Assembly (NCBI GenBank): GCA_033782935.1
Contig: JAWQEG010001220.1
Location: forward strand, 2,604,001-2,668,000
Direction: 5' to 3'
Source of the DNA: Petrolisthes cinctipes
Taxonomy: Eukaryota > Arthropoda > Malacostraca > Decapoda > Porcellanidae
Length of the DNA: 64,000 nt
Shown: positions 11,315-24,425 of the stretch, in pieces
Numbering within the stretch: the stretch's first letter is position 1
How the letters are laid out: the number at the start of each line of letters is the position of its first letter
The notes under the pieces: model-generated
What the model was told of the DNA's origin: nothing
What the model saw: the letters and a program-made list of their open reading frames with translations, nothing else
The model's database searches: none
Made by a program: the position numbers and the translations under genes

Positions 11315-11815
11315 TGTTAGAGTATTTTCAAAATACATGCTCAAAACATACTGAAAATCGATCTTTTAGGTGCACAAAAGTCGATATGTGCATGCATCTT
11401 CAGTACCCGTTTATATCTCAAATTCAGGCTCAAAACACCCGAAAATTCGATATTTTGGGGTCCCAGAAGCGATCTGTACATGCCTACTCCGTGTTAGAGT
11501 ATTTTCAAAATTCAGGCCCAAAACATGCTGAAAATCGATATTTTTGGTGCGGAAAGTCAATATGTGCATGTATCTTCTGTACCCGTTTATATCTCAAATT
11601 CAGGCTCAAAACACCCGAAAATTCAATATTTTGGGGTCCCAGAAGCAATCTGTACATGCCTACACAGTGCTAGAATATTTTCAAAATATAGGCTTAAAAC
11701 ATGCTAAAAATCGATATTTTAGGTGCCAAAAAATCGATATCTCAAATTCAGTCCCAAAACACCCGAAAATTCGATATTTAGAGGTCCCAGAAGCAATCTG
11801 TACATGCCTACTCCG

Positions 11816-12315
11816 TGTTAGAGTATTTTCAAAATTCACGCCCAAAACATGCTGAAAATCGATATTTTTGGTGCCCAAAGTCAATATATGCATGTATCTT
11901 CTGTACCCGTTTAAATCTCAAATTCAGGCTCAAAACACCCGAAAATTCAATATTTTGGGGTCCCAGAAGCAATCTGTACATGCCTACTCAGTGTTAGAGT
12001 ATTTTCAAAATACAGGCCCAAAACATGCTGAAAATCGATATTTTAGATGCCAAAAGTCAATATGTGCATGTATCTTCTGTACCCGTTTATATCTCGAATT
12101 AAGGCTCAAAACACCCGAAAATTCAATATTTTGGGGTCCCAGAAGCAATCTGTACATGCCTACACAGTGCTAGAATATTTTCAAAATATAGGCTAAAAAC
12201 ATGCTAAAAATCGACATTTTAGGTGCCAAAAAATCGACATCTCAAATTCAGTCCCAAAACACCCGAAAATTCGATATTTAGAGGTCCCAGAAGGTATCTG
12301 TACATGCCTACTCCG
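11816..12315. repeat. 500-bp B-B-C unit
   Basis: Same architecture as 9833-10332, with private AATTCACGCCC and TATATGCATG. Those are shared with 17481-17980 (TTCACGCTC, TATATGCATG), as is CTCGAATTAAGG in its second B. Confidence 0.85.
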
Positions 12316-13317
12316 TGTTAGAGTATTTTCAAAATACAGGCCAAAAACATACTGAAAATCGATCTTTTAGGTGCCCAAAAGTCGATATGTGCATGCATCT
12401 TCTGTACCCGTTTATATCTCAAATTCTGGCCCTAAACACCCGAAAATTCGATATTTTGGGGTCCCAGAAGCGATCTGTACATGCCTACTCCGTGTTAGAG
12501 CATTTTCAAAATTCAGGCCCGAAACATGCTGAAAATCGATATTTTTGGTGCCCAAAGTCAATATGTGCATGTATCTTCTGTACCTGTTTATATCTCAAAT
12601 TCAGGCTCAAAACACCCGAAAATTCAATATTTTGGGGTCCCAGAAGCAATCTGTACATGCCTACTCAGTGCTAGAATATTTTCAAAATATAGGCTAAAAA
12701 CATGCTAAAAATCGACATTTTAGGTGCCAAAAAATCGATATCTCAAATTCAGTCCCAAAACACCCGAAAATTCGATATTTAGAGGTCCCAGAAGGTATCT
12801 GTACATGCTTACTCCGTGTTAGAGTATTTTCAAAATACAGGCCAAAAACATACTGAAAATCGATCTTTTAGGTGCCCAAAAGTCGATATGTGCATGCATC
12901 TTCTGTACCCGTTTATATCTCAAATTCTGGTCCTAAACACCCAAAAATTCGATATTTTGGGGTCCCAGAAGCGATCTGTACATGCCTACTCCGTGTTAGA
13001 GTATTTTCAAAATTCAGGCCCAAAACATGCTGAAAATCGATATTTTTGGTGCCCAAAGTCAATATGTGCATGTATCTTCTGTATCCGTTTATATCTCAAA
13101 TTCAGGCTCAAAACACCCGAAAATTCAATATTTTGGGGTCCCAGAAGCAATCTGTACATGCCTGCTCAGTGCAAGAATATTTTCAAAATATAGGCTAAAA
13201 ACATGCTAAAAATCGATCTTTTAGGTGCCAAAAAGTCGATATCTCAAATTCAGTCCCAAAACACCCGAAAATTCGATATTTAGGGGTCCCAGAGGCGATC
13301 TGTACATGCCTACTCCG

Positions 13318-13994
13318 TGTTAGAGTATTTTCAAAATACATGCTCAAAACATACTGAAAATCGATCTTTTAGGTGCACAAAAGCCGATATGTGCATGCAT
13401 CTTCAGTACCCGTTTATATCTCAAATTCAGGCTCAAAACACCCGAAAATTCAATATTTTGTGGTCCCAGAAGCAATCTCTACATGCCTACTCCGTGTTAG
13501 AGTATTTTCAAAATACAGGCCCAAAACATTCTGAAAATCTATATTTTAGATGCCCAAAGTCAATATGTGCATGTATCTTCTGTACCCGTTTATATCTCAA
13601 ATTCAGGCTCAAAACACCCGAAAATTCAATATTTTGGGGTCCCAGAAGCAATCTGTACATGCCTACTCCGTGTTAGAGTATTTTCAAAATTCAGGCCCAA
13701 AACATGCTGAAAATCGATATTTTTGGTGCCCAAAGTCAATATGTGCATGTATCTTCTGTACCTGTTTATATCTCAAATTCTGGCCCTAAACACCCGAAAA
13801 TTCGATATTTTGGGGTCCCAGAAGCAATCTGTACATGCCTACACAGTTCTAGAATATTTTCAAAATATAGGCTAAAAACATGCTAAAAATCGATATTATA
13901 GGTGCCAAAAAATCGATATCTCAAATTCAGTCTCATAACACCCGAAAATTCGATATTTAGAGGTCCCAGAAGGTATCTGTACATGCCTACTCCG
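13318..13994. repeat. 677-bp tetramer unit A-B-B-C
   Basis: A1 is followed by a B with CATTCTGAAAATCTATATTTTAG, then a B2-type monomer ending in A2-like AATTCTGGCCC, then C. The first three monomers match the start of the 1196-bp unit at 18482, which supports a shared ancestor. Confidence 0.86.
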
Positions 13995-16900
13995 TGTTAG
14001 AGTATTTTCAAAATACAGGCCAAAAACATACTGAAAATCGATCTTTTAGGTGCCCAAAAGTCGATATGTGCATGCATCTTCTGTACCCGTTTATATCTCA
14101 AATTCTGGCCTTAAACACCCGAAAATTCGATATTTTGGGGTCCCAGAAGCGATCTGTACATGCCTACTCCGTGTTAGAGTATTTTCAAAATTCAGGCCCA
14201 AAACATGCTGAAAATGGATATTTTTGGTGCCCAAAGTCAATATGTGCATGTATCTTCTGTACCCGTTTATATCTCAAATTCAGGCTCAAAACAACCGAAA
14301 ATTCAATATTTTGGGGTCCCAGAAGCAATCTGTACATGCCTACACAGTGCTAGAATATTTTCAAAATATAGGCTAAAAACATGCTAAAAATCGATATTAT
14401 AGGTGACAAAAAATTGACATCTCAAATTCAGTCCCATAACACCCGAAAATTCGATATTTAGAGGTCCCAGAAGGTATTTGTACATGCCTACTCCGTGTTA
14501 GAGTAATTTCAAAATACAGGCCGAAAACATACTGAAAATCGATCTTTTAGGTGCCCAAAAGTCGATATGTGCATGCATCTTCTGTACCCGTTTATATCTC
14601 AAATTCTGGCCCTAAACACCCGAAAATTCGATATTTTGGGGTCCCAGAAGCGATCTGTACATGCCTACTCCGTGTTAGAGTATTTTCAAAATTCAGGCCC
14701 AAAACATGCTGAAAATCGATATTTTTGGTGCCCAAAGTCAATATGTGCATGTATCTTCTGTACCCGTTTATATCTCAAATTCAGGCTCAAAACACCCGAA
14801 AATTCAATATTTTGGGGTCCCAGAAGCAATCTGTAAAGTGCTAGAATATTTTCAAAATATAGGCTAAAAACATGCTAAAAATCGATCTTTTAGGTGCCAA
14901 AAAGTCGATATCTCAAATTCAGTCCCAAAACACCCGAAAATTCGATATTTAGAGGTCCCAGAAGCGATCTGTACATGCCTACTCCGTGTTAGAGTATTTT
15001 CAAAATACATGCTCAAAACATACTGAAAATCGATCTTTTAGGTGCACAAAAGTCGATATGTGCATGCATCTTCAGTACCCGTTTATATCTCAAATTCAGG
15101 CTCAAAACACCCGAAAATTCGATATTTTGGGGTCCCAGAAGCGATCTGTACATGCCTACTCCGTGTTAGAGTATTTTCAAAATTCAGGCCCAAAACATGC
15201 TGAAAATCGATATTTTTGGTGCGGAAAGTCAATATGTGCATGTATCTTCTGTACCCGTTTATATCTCAAATTCAGGCTCAAAACACCCGAAAATTCAATA
15301 TTTTGGGGTCCCAGAAGCAATCTGTACATGCCTTCACAGTGCTAGAATATTTTCAAAATATAGGCTAAAAACATGCTAAAAATCGATATTTTAGGTGCCA
15401 AAAAATCGATATCTCAAATTCAGTCCCAAAACACCCGAAAATTCGATATTTAGAGGTCCCAGAAGCAATCTGTACATGCCTACTCCGTGTTAGAGTATTT
15501 TCAAAATTCAGGCCCAAAACATGCTGAAAATCGATATTTTTGGTGCCCAAAGTCAATATGTGCATGTATCTTCTGTACCCGTTTAAATCTCAAATTCAGG
15601 CTCAAAACACCCGAAAATTCAATATTTTGGGGTCCCAGAAGCAATCTGTACATGCCTACTCAGTGTTAGAGTATTTTCAAAATACAGGCCCAAAACATGC
15701 TGAAAATCGATATTTTAGATGCCAAAAGTCAATATGTGCATGTATCTTCTGTACCCGTTTATATCTCAAATTCAGACTCAAAACACCCGAAAATTCAATA
15801 TTTTGGGGTCCCAGAAGCAATCTGTACATGCCTACACAGTGCTAGAATATTTTCAAAATATAGGCTAAAAACATGCTAAAAATCGACATTTTAGGTGCCA
15901 AAAAATCGACATCTCAAATTCAGTCCCAAAACACCCGAAAATTCGATATTTAGAGGTCCCAGAAGGTATCTGTACATGCCTACTCCGTGTTAGAGTATTT
16001 TCAAAATACAGGCCAAAAACATACTGAAAATCGATCTTTTAGGTGCCCAAAAGTCGATATGTGCATGCATCTTCTGTACCCGTTTATATCTCAAATTCTG
16101 GCCCTAAACACCCGAAAATTCGATATTTTGGGGTCCCAGAAGCGATCTGTACATGCCTACTCCGTGTTAGAGCATTTTCAAAATTCAGGCCCGAAACATG
16201 CTGAAAATCGATATTTTTGGTGCCCAAAGTCAATATGTGCATGTATCTTCTGTACCCGTTTATATCTCAAATTCAGGCTCAAAACACCCGAAAATTCAAT
16301 ATTTTGGGGTCCCAGAAGCAATCTGTACATGCCTACACAGTGCTAGAATATTTTCAAAATATAGGCTAAAAACATGCTAAAAATCGATATTATAGGTGAC
16401 AAAAAATTGACATCTCAAATTCAGTCCCATAACACCCGAAAATTCGATATTTAGAGGTCCCAGAAGGTATCTGTACATGCCTACTCCGTGTTAGAGTAAT
16501 TTCAAAATACAGGCCAAAAACATACTGAAAATCGATCTTTTAGGTGCCCAAAAGTCGATATGTGCATGCATCTTCTGTACCCGTTTATATCTCAAATTCT
16601 GGCCCTAAACACCCGAAAATTCGATATTTTGGGGTCCCAGAAGCGATCTGTACATGCCTACTCCGTGTTAGAGTATTTTCAAAATTCAGGCCCAAAACAT
16701 GCTGAAAATCGATATTTTTGGTGCCCAAAGTCAATATGTGCATGTATCTTCTGTACCCGTTTATATCTCAAATTCAGGCTCAAAACACCCGAAAATTCAA
16801 TATTTTGGGGTCCCAGAAGCAATCTGTAAAGTGCTAGAATATTTTCAAAATATAGGCTAAAAACATGCTAAAAATCGATCTTTTAGGTGCCAAAAAGTCG

Positions 16901-18481
16901 ATATCTCAAATTCAGTCCCAAAATACCCGAAAATTCGATATTTAGAGGTCCCAGAAGCGATCTGTACATGCCTACTCCGTGTTAGGGTATTTTCAAAATA
17001 CATGCTCAAAACATACTGAAAATCGATCTTTTAGGTGCACAAAAGTCGATATGTGCATGCATCTTCAGTACCCGTTTATATCTCAAATTCAGGCTCAAAA
17101 CACCCGAAAATTCGATATTTTGGGGTCCCAGAAGCGATCTGTACATGCCTACTCCGTTTTAGAGTATTTTCAAAATTCAGGCCCAAAACATGCTGAAAAT
17201 CGATATTTTTGGTGCGGAAAGTCAATATGTGCATGTATCTTCTGTACCCGTTTATATCTCAAATTCAGGCTCAAAACACCCGAAAATTCAATATTTTGGG
17301 GTCCCAGAAGCAATCTGTACATGCCTACACAGTGCTAGAATATTTTCAAAATATAGGCTTAAAACATGCTAAAAATCGATATTTTAGGTGCCAAAAAATC
17401 GATATCTCAAATTCAGTCCCAAAACACCCGAAAATTCGATATTTAGAGGTCCCAGAAGCAATCTGTACATGCCTACTCCGTGTTAGAGTATTTTCAAAAT
17501 TCACGCTCAAAACATGCTGAAAATCGATATTTTTGGTGCCCAAAGTCAATATATGCATGTATCTTCTGTACCCGTTTAAATCTCAAATTCAGGCTCAAAA
17601 CACCCGAAAATTCAATATTTTGGGGTCCCAGAAGCAATCTGTACATGCCTACTCAGTGTTAGAGTATTTTCAAAATACAGGCCCAAAACATGCTGAAAAT
17701 CGATATTTTAGATGCCAAAAGTCAATATGTGCATGTATCTTCTGTACCCGTTTATATCTCGAATTAAGGCTCAAAACACCCGAAAATTCAATATTTTGGG
17801 GTCCTAGAAGCAATCTGTACATGCCTACACAGTGCTAGAATATTTTCAAAATATAGGCTAAAAACATGCTGAAAATCGACATTTTAGGTGCCAAAAAATC
17901 GACATCTCAAATTCAGTCCCAAAACACCCGAAAATTCGATATTTAGAGGTCCCAGAAGGTATCTGTACATGCCTACTCCGTGTTAGAGTATTTTCAAAAT
18001 ACAGGCCAAAAACATACTGAAAATCGATCTTTTAGGTGCCCAAAAGTCGATATGTGCATGCATCTTCTGTACCCGTTTATATCTCAAATTCTGGTCCTAA
18101 ACACCCAAAAATTCGATATTTTGGGGTCCCAGAAGCGATCTGTACATGCCTACTCCGTGTTAGAGTATTTTCAAAATTCAGGCCCAAAACATGCTGAAAA
18201 TCGATATTTTTGGTGCCCAAAGTCAATATGTGCATGTATCTTCTGTATCCGTTTATATCTCAAATTCAGGCTCAAAACACCCGAAAATTCAATATTTTGG
18301 GGTCCCAGAAGCAATCTGTACATGCCTGCTCAGTGCAAGAATATTTTCAAAATATAGGCTAAAAACATGCTAAAAATCGATCTTTTAGGTGCCAAAAAGT
18401 CGATATCTCAAATTCAGTCCCAAAACACCCGAAAATTCGATATTTAGGGGTCCCAGAAGCGATCTGTACATGCCTACTCCG
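13995..18481. repeat. Super-repeat of about 5.7 kb, copy 2
   Basis: Unit lengths: 501, 491, 501, 500 (B-B-C, 15488), 501, 491, 501, 500 (B-B-C, 17481), 501. Relative to copy 1 it has one 491-bp unit fewer, lacks the copy-1 unit at 12316 in its original place, and has a relative of that unit at 15988 (GACATCTC before it, GAGCATTTTC, CCCGAAACATG). Confidence 0.8.
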
Positions 18482-19677
18482 TGTTAGAGTATTTTCAAAA
18501 TACATGCTCAAAACATACTGAAAATCGATCTTTTAGGTGCACAAAAGCCGATATGTGCATGCATCTTCAGTACCCGTTTATATCTCAAATTCAGGCTCAA
18601 AACACCCGAAAATTCAATATTTTGTGGTCCCAGAAGCAATCTCTACATGCCTACTCCGTGTTAGAGTATTTTCAAAATACAGGCCCAAAACATTCTGAAA
18701 ATCTATATTTTAGATGCCCAAAGTCAATATGTGCATGTATCTTCTGTACCCGTTTATATCTCAAATTCAGGCTCAAAACACCCGAAAATTCAATATTTTG
18801 GGGTCCCAGAAGCAATCTGTACATGCCTACTCCGTGTTAGAGTATTTTCAAAATTCAGGCCCAAAACATGCTGAAAATCGATATTTTTGGTGCCCAAAGT
18901 CAATATGTGCATGTATCTTCTGTACCTGTTTATATCTCAAATTCTGGCCCTAAACACCCGAAAATTCGATATTTTGGGGTCCCAGAAGCGATCTGTACAT
19001 GCCTACTCCGTGGTAGAGTATTTTCAAAATTCAGGCCCAAAACATGCTGAAAATCGATATTTTTGGTGCCCAAAGTCAATATGTGCATGTATCTTCTGTA
19101 CCCGTTTATATCTCAAATTCTGGCCCTAAACACCCGAAAATTCGATATTTAGGGGTCCCAGAGGCGATCTGTACATGCCTACTCCGTGTTAGAGTATTTT
19201 CAAAATACATGCTCAACACATACTGAAAATCGATCTTTTAGGTGCACAAAAGTCGATATTGCATGCATCTTCAGTACCCGTTTATATCTCAAATTCAGGC
19301 TCAAAACGCCCGAAAATTCAATATTTTGGGGTCCCAGAAGCAACCTGTACATGCCTACTCAGTGTTAGAGTATTTTCAAAATACAGGCCCAAAACATGCT
19401 GAAAATCGATATTTTTGATGCCTATGTGCATGTATCTTCTGTACCCGTTTATATCTCAAATTCAGGCTCAAAACACCCGAAAATTCAATATTTGGGGGTC
19501 CCAGTAGCAATCTGTACGTGCCTATACAGTGCTAGAATATTTTCAAAATATAGGCTAAAAACATGCTAAAAATCGACATTTTAGGTGCAAAAAAATCGAT
19601 ATCTCAAATTCAGTCCCAAATCACCCGAAAATTCGATATTTAGAGGTCCCAGAAGGTATGTGTACATGCCTACTCCG
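18482..19677. repeat. 1196-bp heptamer unit
   Basis: Order: A1, B1-like with CATTCTG, B2, B2 starting TGGTAGAG, A1 with a 1-bp loss (GATATTGCATGC), B with a 9-bp loss (TTTTGATGCCTATGTG), then C. From its second monomer it equals the 1372-bp octamer, but it begins with A1 where the octamer has A2-B2. Confidence 0.85.
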
Positions 19678-20178
19678 TGTTAGAGTATTTTCAAAATACA
19701 GGCAAAAAACATACTGAAAATCGATCTTTTAGGTGCCCAAAAGTCGATATGTGCATGCATCTTCTGTACCCGTTTATATCTCAAATTCTGGCCCTAAACA
19801 CCCGAAAATTCGATATTTTGGGTTCCCAGAAGCGATCTGTACATGCCTACTCCGTGTTAGAGTATTTTCAAAATTCAGGCCCAAAACATGCTGAAAATCG
19901 ATATTTTTGGTGCGGAAAGTCAATATCTGCATGTATCTTCTGTACTCGTTTATATCTCAAATTCAGGCTCAAAACACCCGAAAATTCAATATTTTGGGGT
20001 CCCAGAAGCAATCTGTACATGCCTACACAGTGCTAGAATATTTTCAAAATATAGGCTAAAAACATGCTAAAAATCGACATTTTAGGTGCCAAAAAATCGA
20101 TATCTCAAATTCAGTCCCAAAACACCCGAAAATTAGATATTTAGAGGTCCCAGAAGGTATCTGTACATGCCTACTCCG
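19678..20178. repeat. 501-bp A2-B3-C unit between long units
   Basis: Carries CAGGCAAAAAACATACTG and a B3 monomer with CAATATCTGCATG. Its C monomer has the rare GAAAATTAGATATTT, also seen before the octamer at 24426. Confidence 0.85.
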
Positions 20179-21550
20179 TGTTAGAGTATTTTCAAAATAC
20201 AGGCCAAAAACATACTGAAAATCGATCTTTTAGGTGCCCAAAAGTCGATATGTGCATGCATCTTCTGTACCCGTTTATATCTCAAATTCTGGCCCTAAAC
20301 ACCCGAAAATTCGATATTTTGGGGTCCCAGAAGCGATCTGTACATGCCTACTCCGTGTTAGAGCATTTTCAAAATTCAGGCCCAAAACATGCTGAAAATT
20401 GATATTTTTGGTGCCCAAAGTCAATATGTGCATGTATCTTCTGTACCCGTTTATATCTCAAATTCAGGCTCAAAACACCCGAAAATTCAATATTTTGGGG
20501 TCCCAGAAGCAATCTCTACATGCCTACTCCGTGTTAGAGTATTTTCAAAATACAGGCCCAAAACATTCTGAAAATCTATATTTTAGATGCCTAAAGTCAA
20601 TATGTGCATGTATCTTCTGTACCCGTTTATATCTCAAATTCAGGCTCAAAACACCCGAAAATTCAATATTTTGGGGTCCCAGAAGCAATCTGTACATGCC
20701 TACTCCGTGTTAGAGTATTTTCAAAATTCAGGCCCAAAACATGCTGAAAATCGATATTTTTGGTGCCCAAAGTCAATATGTGCATGTATCTTCTGTACCT
20801 GTTTATATCTCAAATTCTGGCCCTAAACACCCGAAAATTCGATATTTTGGGGTCCCAGAAGCGATCTGTACATGCCTACTCCGTGGTAGAGTATTTTCAA
20901 AATTCAGGCCCAAAACATGCTGAAAATCGATATTTTTGGTGCCCAAAGTCAATATGTGCATGTATCTTCTGTACCCGTTTATATCTCAAATTCTGGCCCT
21001 AAACACCCGAAAATTCGATATTTAGGGGTCCCAGAGGCGATCTGTACATGCCTACTCCGTGTTAGAGTATTTTCAAAATACATGCTCAACACATACTGAA
21101 AATCGATCTTTTAGGTGCACAAAAGTCGATATTGCATGCATCTTCAGTACCCGTTTATATCTCAAATTCAGGCTCAAAACACCCGAAAATTCAATATTTT
21201 GGGGTCCCAGAAGCAACCTGTACATGCCTACTCAGTGTTAGAGTATTTTCAAAATACAGGCCCAAAACATGCTGAAAATCGATATTTTTGATGCCTATGT
21301 GCATGTATCTTCTGTACCCGTTTATATCTCAAATTCAGGCTCAAAACACCCGAAAATTCAATATTTGGGGGTCCCAGAAGCAATCTGTACGTGCCTACAC
21401 AGTGCTAGAATATTTTCAAAATATAGGCTAAAAACATGCTAAAAATCGACATTTTAGGTGCAAAAAAATCGATATCTCAAATTCAGTCCCAAAACACCCG
21501 AAAATTCGATATTTAGAGGTCCCAGAAGGTATGTGTACATGCCTACTCCG
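20179..21550. repeat. 1372-bp octamer HOR, copy 1
   Basis: Eight monomers in the order A2, B2 (GAGCATTTTC), B1-like (CATTCTGAAAATCTAT), B2, B2 (TGGTAGAG), A1 minus 1 bp, B minus 9 bp, C. Lengths 177 + 4 x 176 + 176 + 167 + 148 = 1372. Private changes include GAAAATTGATATTTTTGG near 20396. Confidence 0.9.
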
Positions 21551-23053
21551 TGTTAGAGTATTTTCAAAATACAGGCAAAAAACATACTGAAAATCGATCT
21601 TTTAGGTGCCCAAAAGTCGATATGTGCATGCATCTTCTGTACCCGTTTATATCTCAAATTCTGGCCCTAAACACCCGAAAATTCGATATTTTGGGGTCCC
21701 AGAAGCGATCTGTACATGCCTACTCCGTGTTAGAGTATTTTCAAAATTCAGGCCCAAAACATGCTGAAAATCGATATTTTTGGTGCGGAAAGTCAATATG
21801 TGCTTGTATCTTCTGTACTCGTTTATATCTCAAATTCAGGCTCAAAACACCCGAAAATTCAATATTTTGGGGTCCCAGAAGCAATCTGTACGTGCCTACA
21901 CAGTGCTAGAATATTTTCAAAATATAGGCTAAAAACATGCTAAAAATCGACATTTTAGGTGCAAAAAAATCGATATCTCAAATTCAGTCCCAAAACACCC
22001 GAAAATTCGATATTTAGAGGTCCCAGAAGGTATGTGCACTTACCTACTCCGTGTTAGAGTATTTTCAAAATACAGGCAAAAAACATACTGAAAATCGATC
22101 TTTTAGGTGCCCAAAAGTCGATATGTGCATGCATCTTCTGTACCCGTTTATATCTCAAATTCTGGCCCTAAACACCCGAAAATTCGATATTTTGGGGTCC
22201 CAGAAGCGATCTGTACATGCCTACTCCGTGTTAGAGTATTTTCAAAATTCAGGCCCAAAACATGCTGAAAATCGATATTTTTGGTGCGGAAAGTCAATAT
22301 GTGCATGTATCTTCTGTACTCGTTTATATCTCAAATTCAGGCTCAAAACACCCGAAAATTCAATATTTTGGGGTCCCAGAAGCAATCTGTACATGCCTAC
22401 ACAGTGCTAGAATATTTTCAAAATATAGGCTAAAAACATGCTAAAAATCGACATTTTAGGTGCCAAAAAATCGATATCTCAAATTCAGTCCCAAAACACC
22501 CGAAAATTCGATATTTAGAGGTCCCAGAAGGTATCTGTACATGCCTACTCCGTGTTAGAGTATTTTCAAAATACAGGCCAAAAACATACTGAAAATCGAT
22601 CTTTTAGGTGCCCAAAAGTCGATATGTGCATGCATCTTCTGTACCCGTTTATATCTCAAATTCTGGCCCTAAACACCCGAAAATTCGATATTTTGGGGTC
22701 CCAGAAGCGATCTGTACATGCCTACTCCGTGTTAGAGCATTTTCAAAATTCAGGCCCAAAACATGCTGAAAATCGATATTTTTGGTGCGGAAAGTCAATA
22801 TCTGCATGTATCTTCTGTACTCGTTTATATCTCAAATTCAGGCTCAAAACACCCGAAAATTCAATATTTTGGGGTCCCAGAAGCAATCTGTACATGCCTA
22901 CACAGTGCTAGAATATTTTCAAAATATAGGCTAAAAACATGCTAAAAATCGACATTTTATGTGCCAAAAAATCGATATCTCAAATTCAGTCCCAAAACAC
23001 TCGAAAATTCGATATTTAGAGGTCCCAGAAGGTATCTGTACATGCCTACTCCG
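21551..23053. repeat. Three 501-bp A2-B3-C units
   Basis: Starts 21551, 22052 and 22553. All have B3 monomers; the first two share CAGGCAAAAAACATACTG. CTGTACGTGCC and GGTATGTGTAC variants link them to the neighbouring octamers. Confidence 0.88.
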
Positions 23054-24425
23054 TGTTAGAGTATTTTCAAAATACAGGCCAAAAACATACTGAAAATCGA
23101 TCTTTTAGGTGCCCAAAAGTCGATATGTGCATGCATCTTCTGTACCCGTTTATATCTCAAATTCTGGCCCTAAACACCCGAAAATTCGATATTTTGGGGT
23201 CCCAGAAGCGATCTGTACATGCCTACTCCGTGTTAGAGCATTTTCAAAATTCAGGCCCAAAACATGCTGAAAATCGATATTTTTGGTGCCCAAAGTCAAT
23301 ATGTGCATGTATCTTCTGTACCCGTTTATATCTCAAATTCAGGCTCAAAACACCCGAAAATTCAATATTTTGTGGTCCCAGAAGCAATCTCTACATGCCT
23401 ACTCCGTGTTAGAGTATTTTCAAAATACAGGCCCAAAACATTCTGAAAATCTATATTTTAGATGCCCAAAGTCAATATGTGCATGTATCTTCTGTACCCG
23501 TTTATATCTCAAATTCAGGCTCAAAACACCCGAAAATTCAATATTTTGGGGTCCCAGAAGCAATCTGTACATGCCTACTCCGTGTTAGAGTATTTTCAAA
23601 ATTCAGGCCCAAAACATGCTGAAAATCGATATTTTTGGTGCCCAAAGTCAATATGTGCATGTATCTTCTGTACCTGTTTATATCTCAAATTCTGGCCCTA
23701 AACACCCGAAAATTCGATATTTTGGGGTCCCAGATGCGATCTGTACATGCCTACTCCGTGGTAGAGTATTTTCAAAATTCAGGCCCAAAACATGCTGAAA
23801 ATCGATATTTTTGGTGCCCAAAGTCAATATGTGCATGTATCTTCTGTACCCGTTTATATCTCAAATTCTGGCCCTAAACACCCGAAAATTCGATATTTAG
23901 GGGTCCCAGAGGCGATCTGTACATGCCTACTCCGTGTTAGAGTATTTTCAAAATACATGCTCAACACATACTGAAAATCGATCTTTTAGGTGCACAAAAG
24001 TCGATATTGCATGCATCTTCAGTACCCGTTTATATCTCAAATTCAGGCTCAAAACACCCGAAAATTCAATATTTTGGAGTCCCAGAAGCAACCTGTACAT
24101 GCCTACTCAGTGTTAGAGTATTTTCAAAATACAGGCCCAAAACATGCTGAAAATCGATATTTTTGATGCCTATGTGCATGTATCTTCTGTACCCGTTTAT
24201 ATCTCAAATTCAGGCTCAAAACACCCGAAAATTCAATATTTGGGGGTCCCAGAAGCAATCTGTACGTGCCTACACAGTGCTAGAATATTTTCAAAATATA
24301 GGCTAAAAACATGCTAAAAATCGACATTTTAGGTGCCAAAAAATCGATATCTCAAATTCAGTCCCAAAACACCCGAAAATTAGATATTTAGAGGTCCCAG
24401 AAGGTATCTGTACATGCCTACTCCG
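23054..24425. repeat. 1372-bp octamer HOR, copy 2
   Basis: Monomer starts: 23054 (A2), 23231 (B2), 23407 (B1-like), 23583 (B2), 23759 (B2, TGGTAGAG), 23935 (A1 minus 1), 24111 (B minus 9), 24278 (C). Rare CAGATGCGATCTG and TTTTGGAGTCCC are shared with copy 4. Confidence 0.92.

Larger units (their letters stand above)
8340..13994. repeat. Super-repeat of about 5.7 kb, copy 1
   Basis: Unit lengths in order: 501, 491, 501, 500 (B-B-C), 491, 491, 501, 500 (B-B-C), 501, 501, 677. Much of it matches 13995-18950 at offsets of 5655, 6156, 5665 or 5164 bp. Those changes of offset are whole-unit gains or losses. The preceding C monomer (ATCGATATTATAGG, CAGTCTCATAACACCC) is also shared, at 8240 and 13895. 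Confidence 0.82.
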
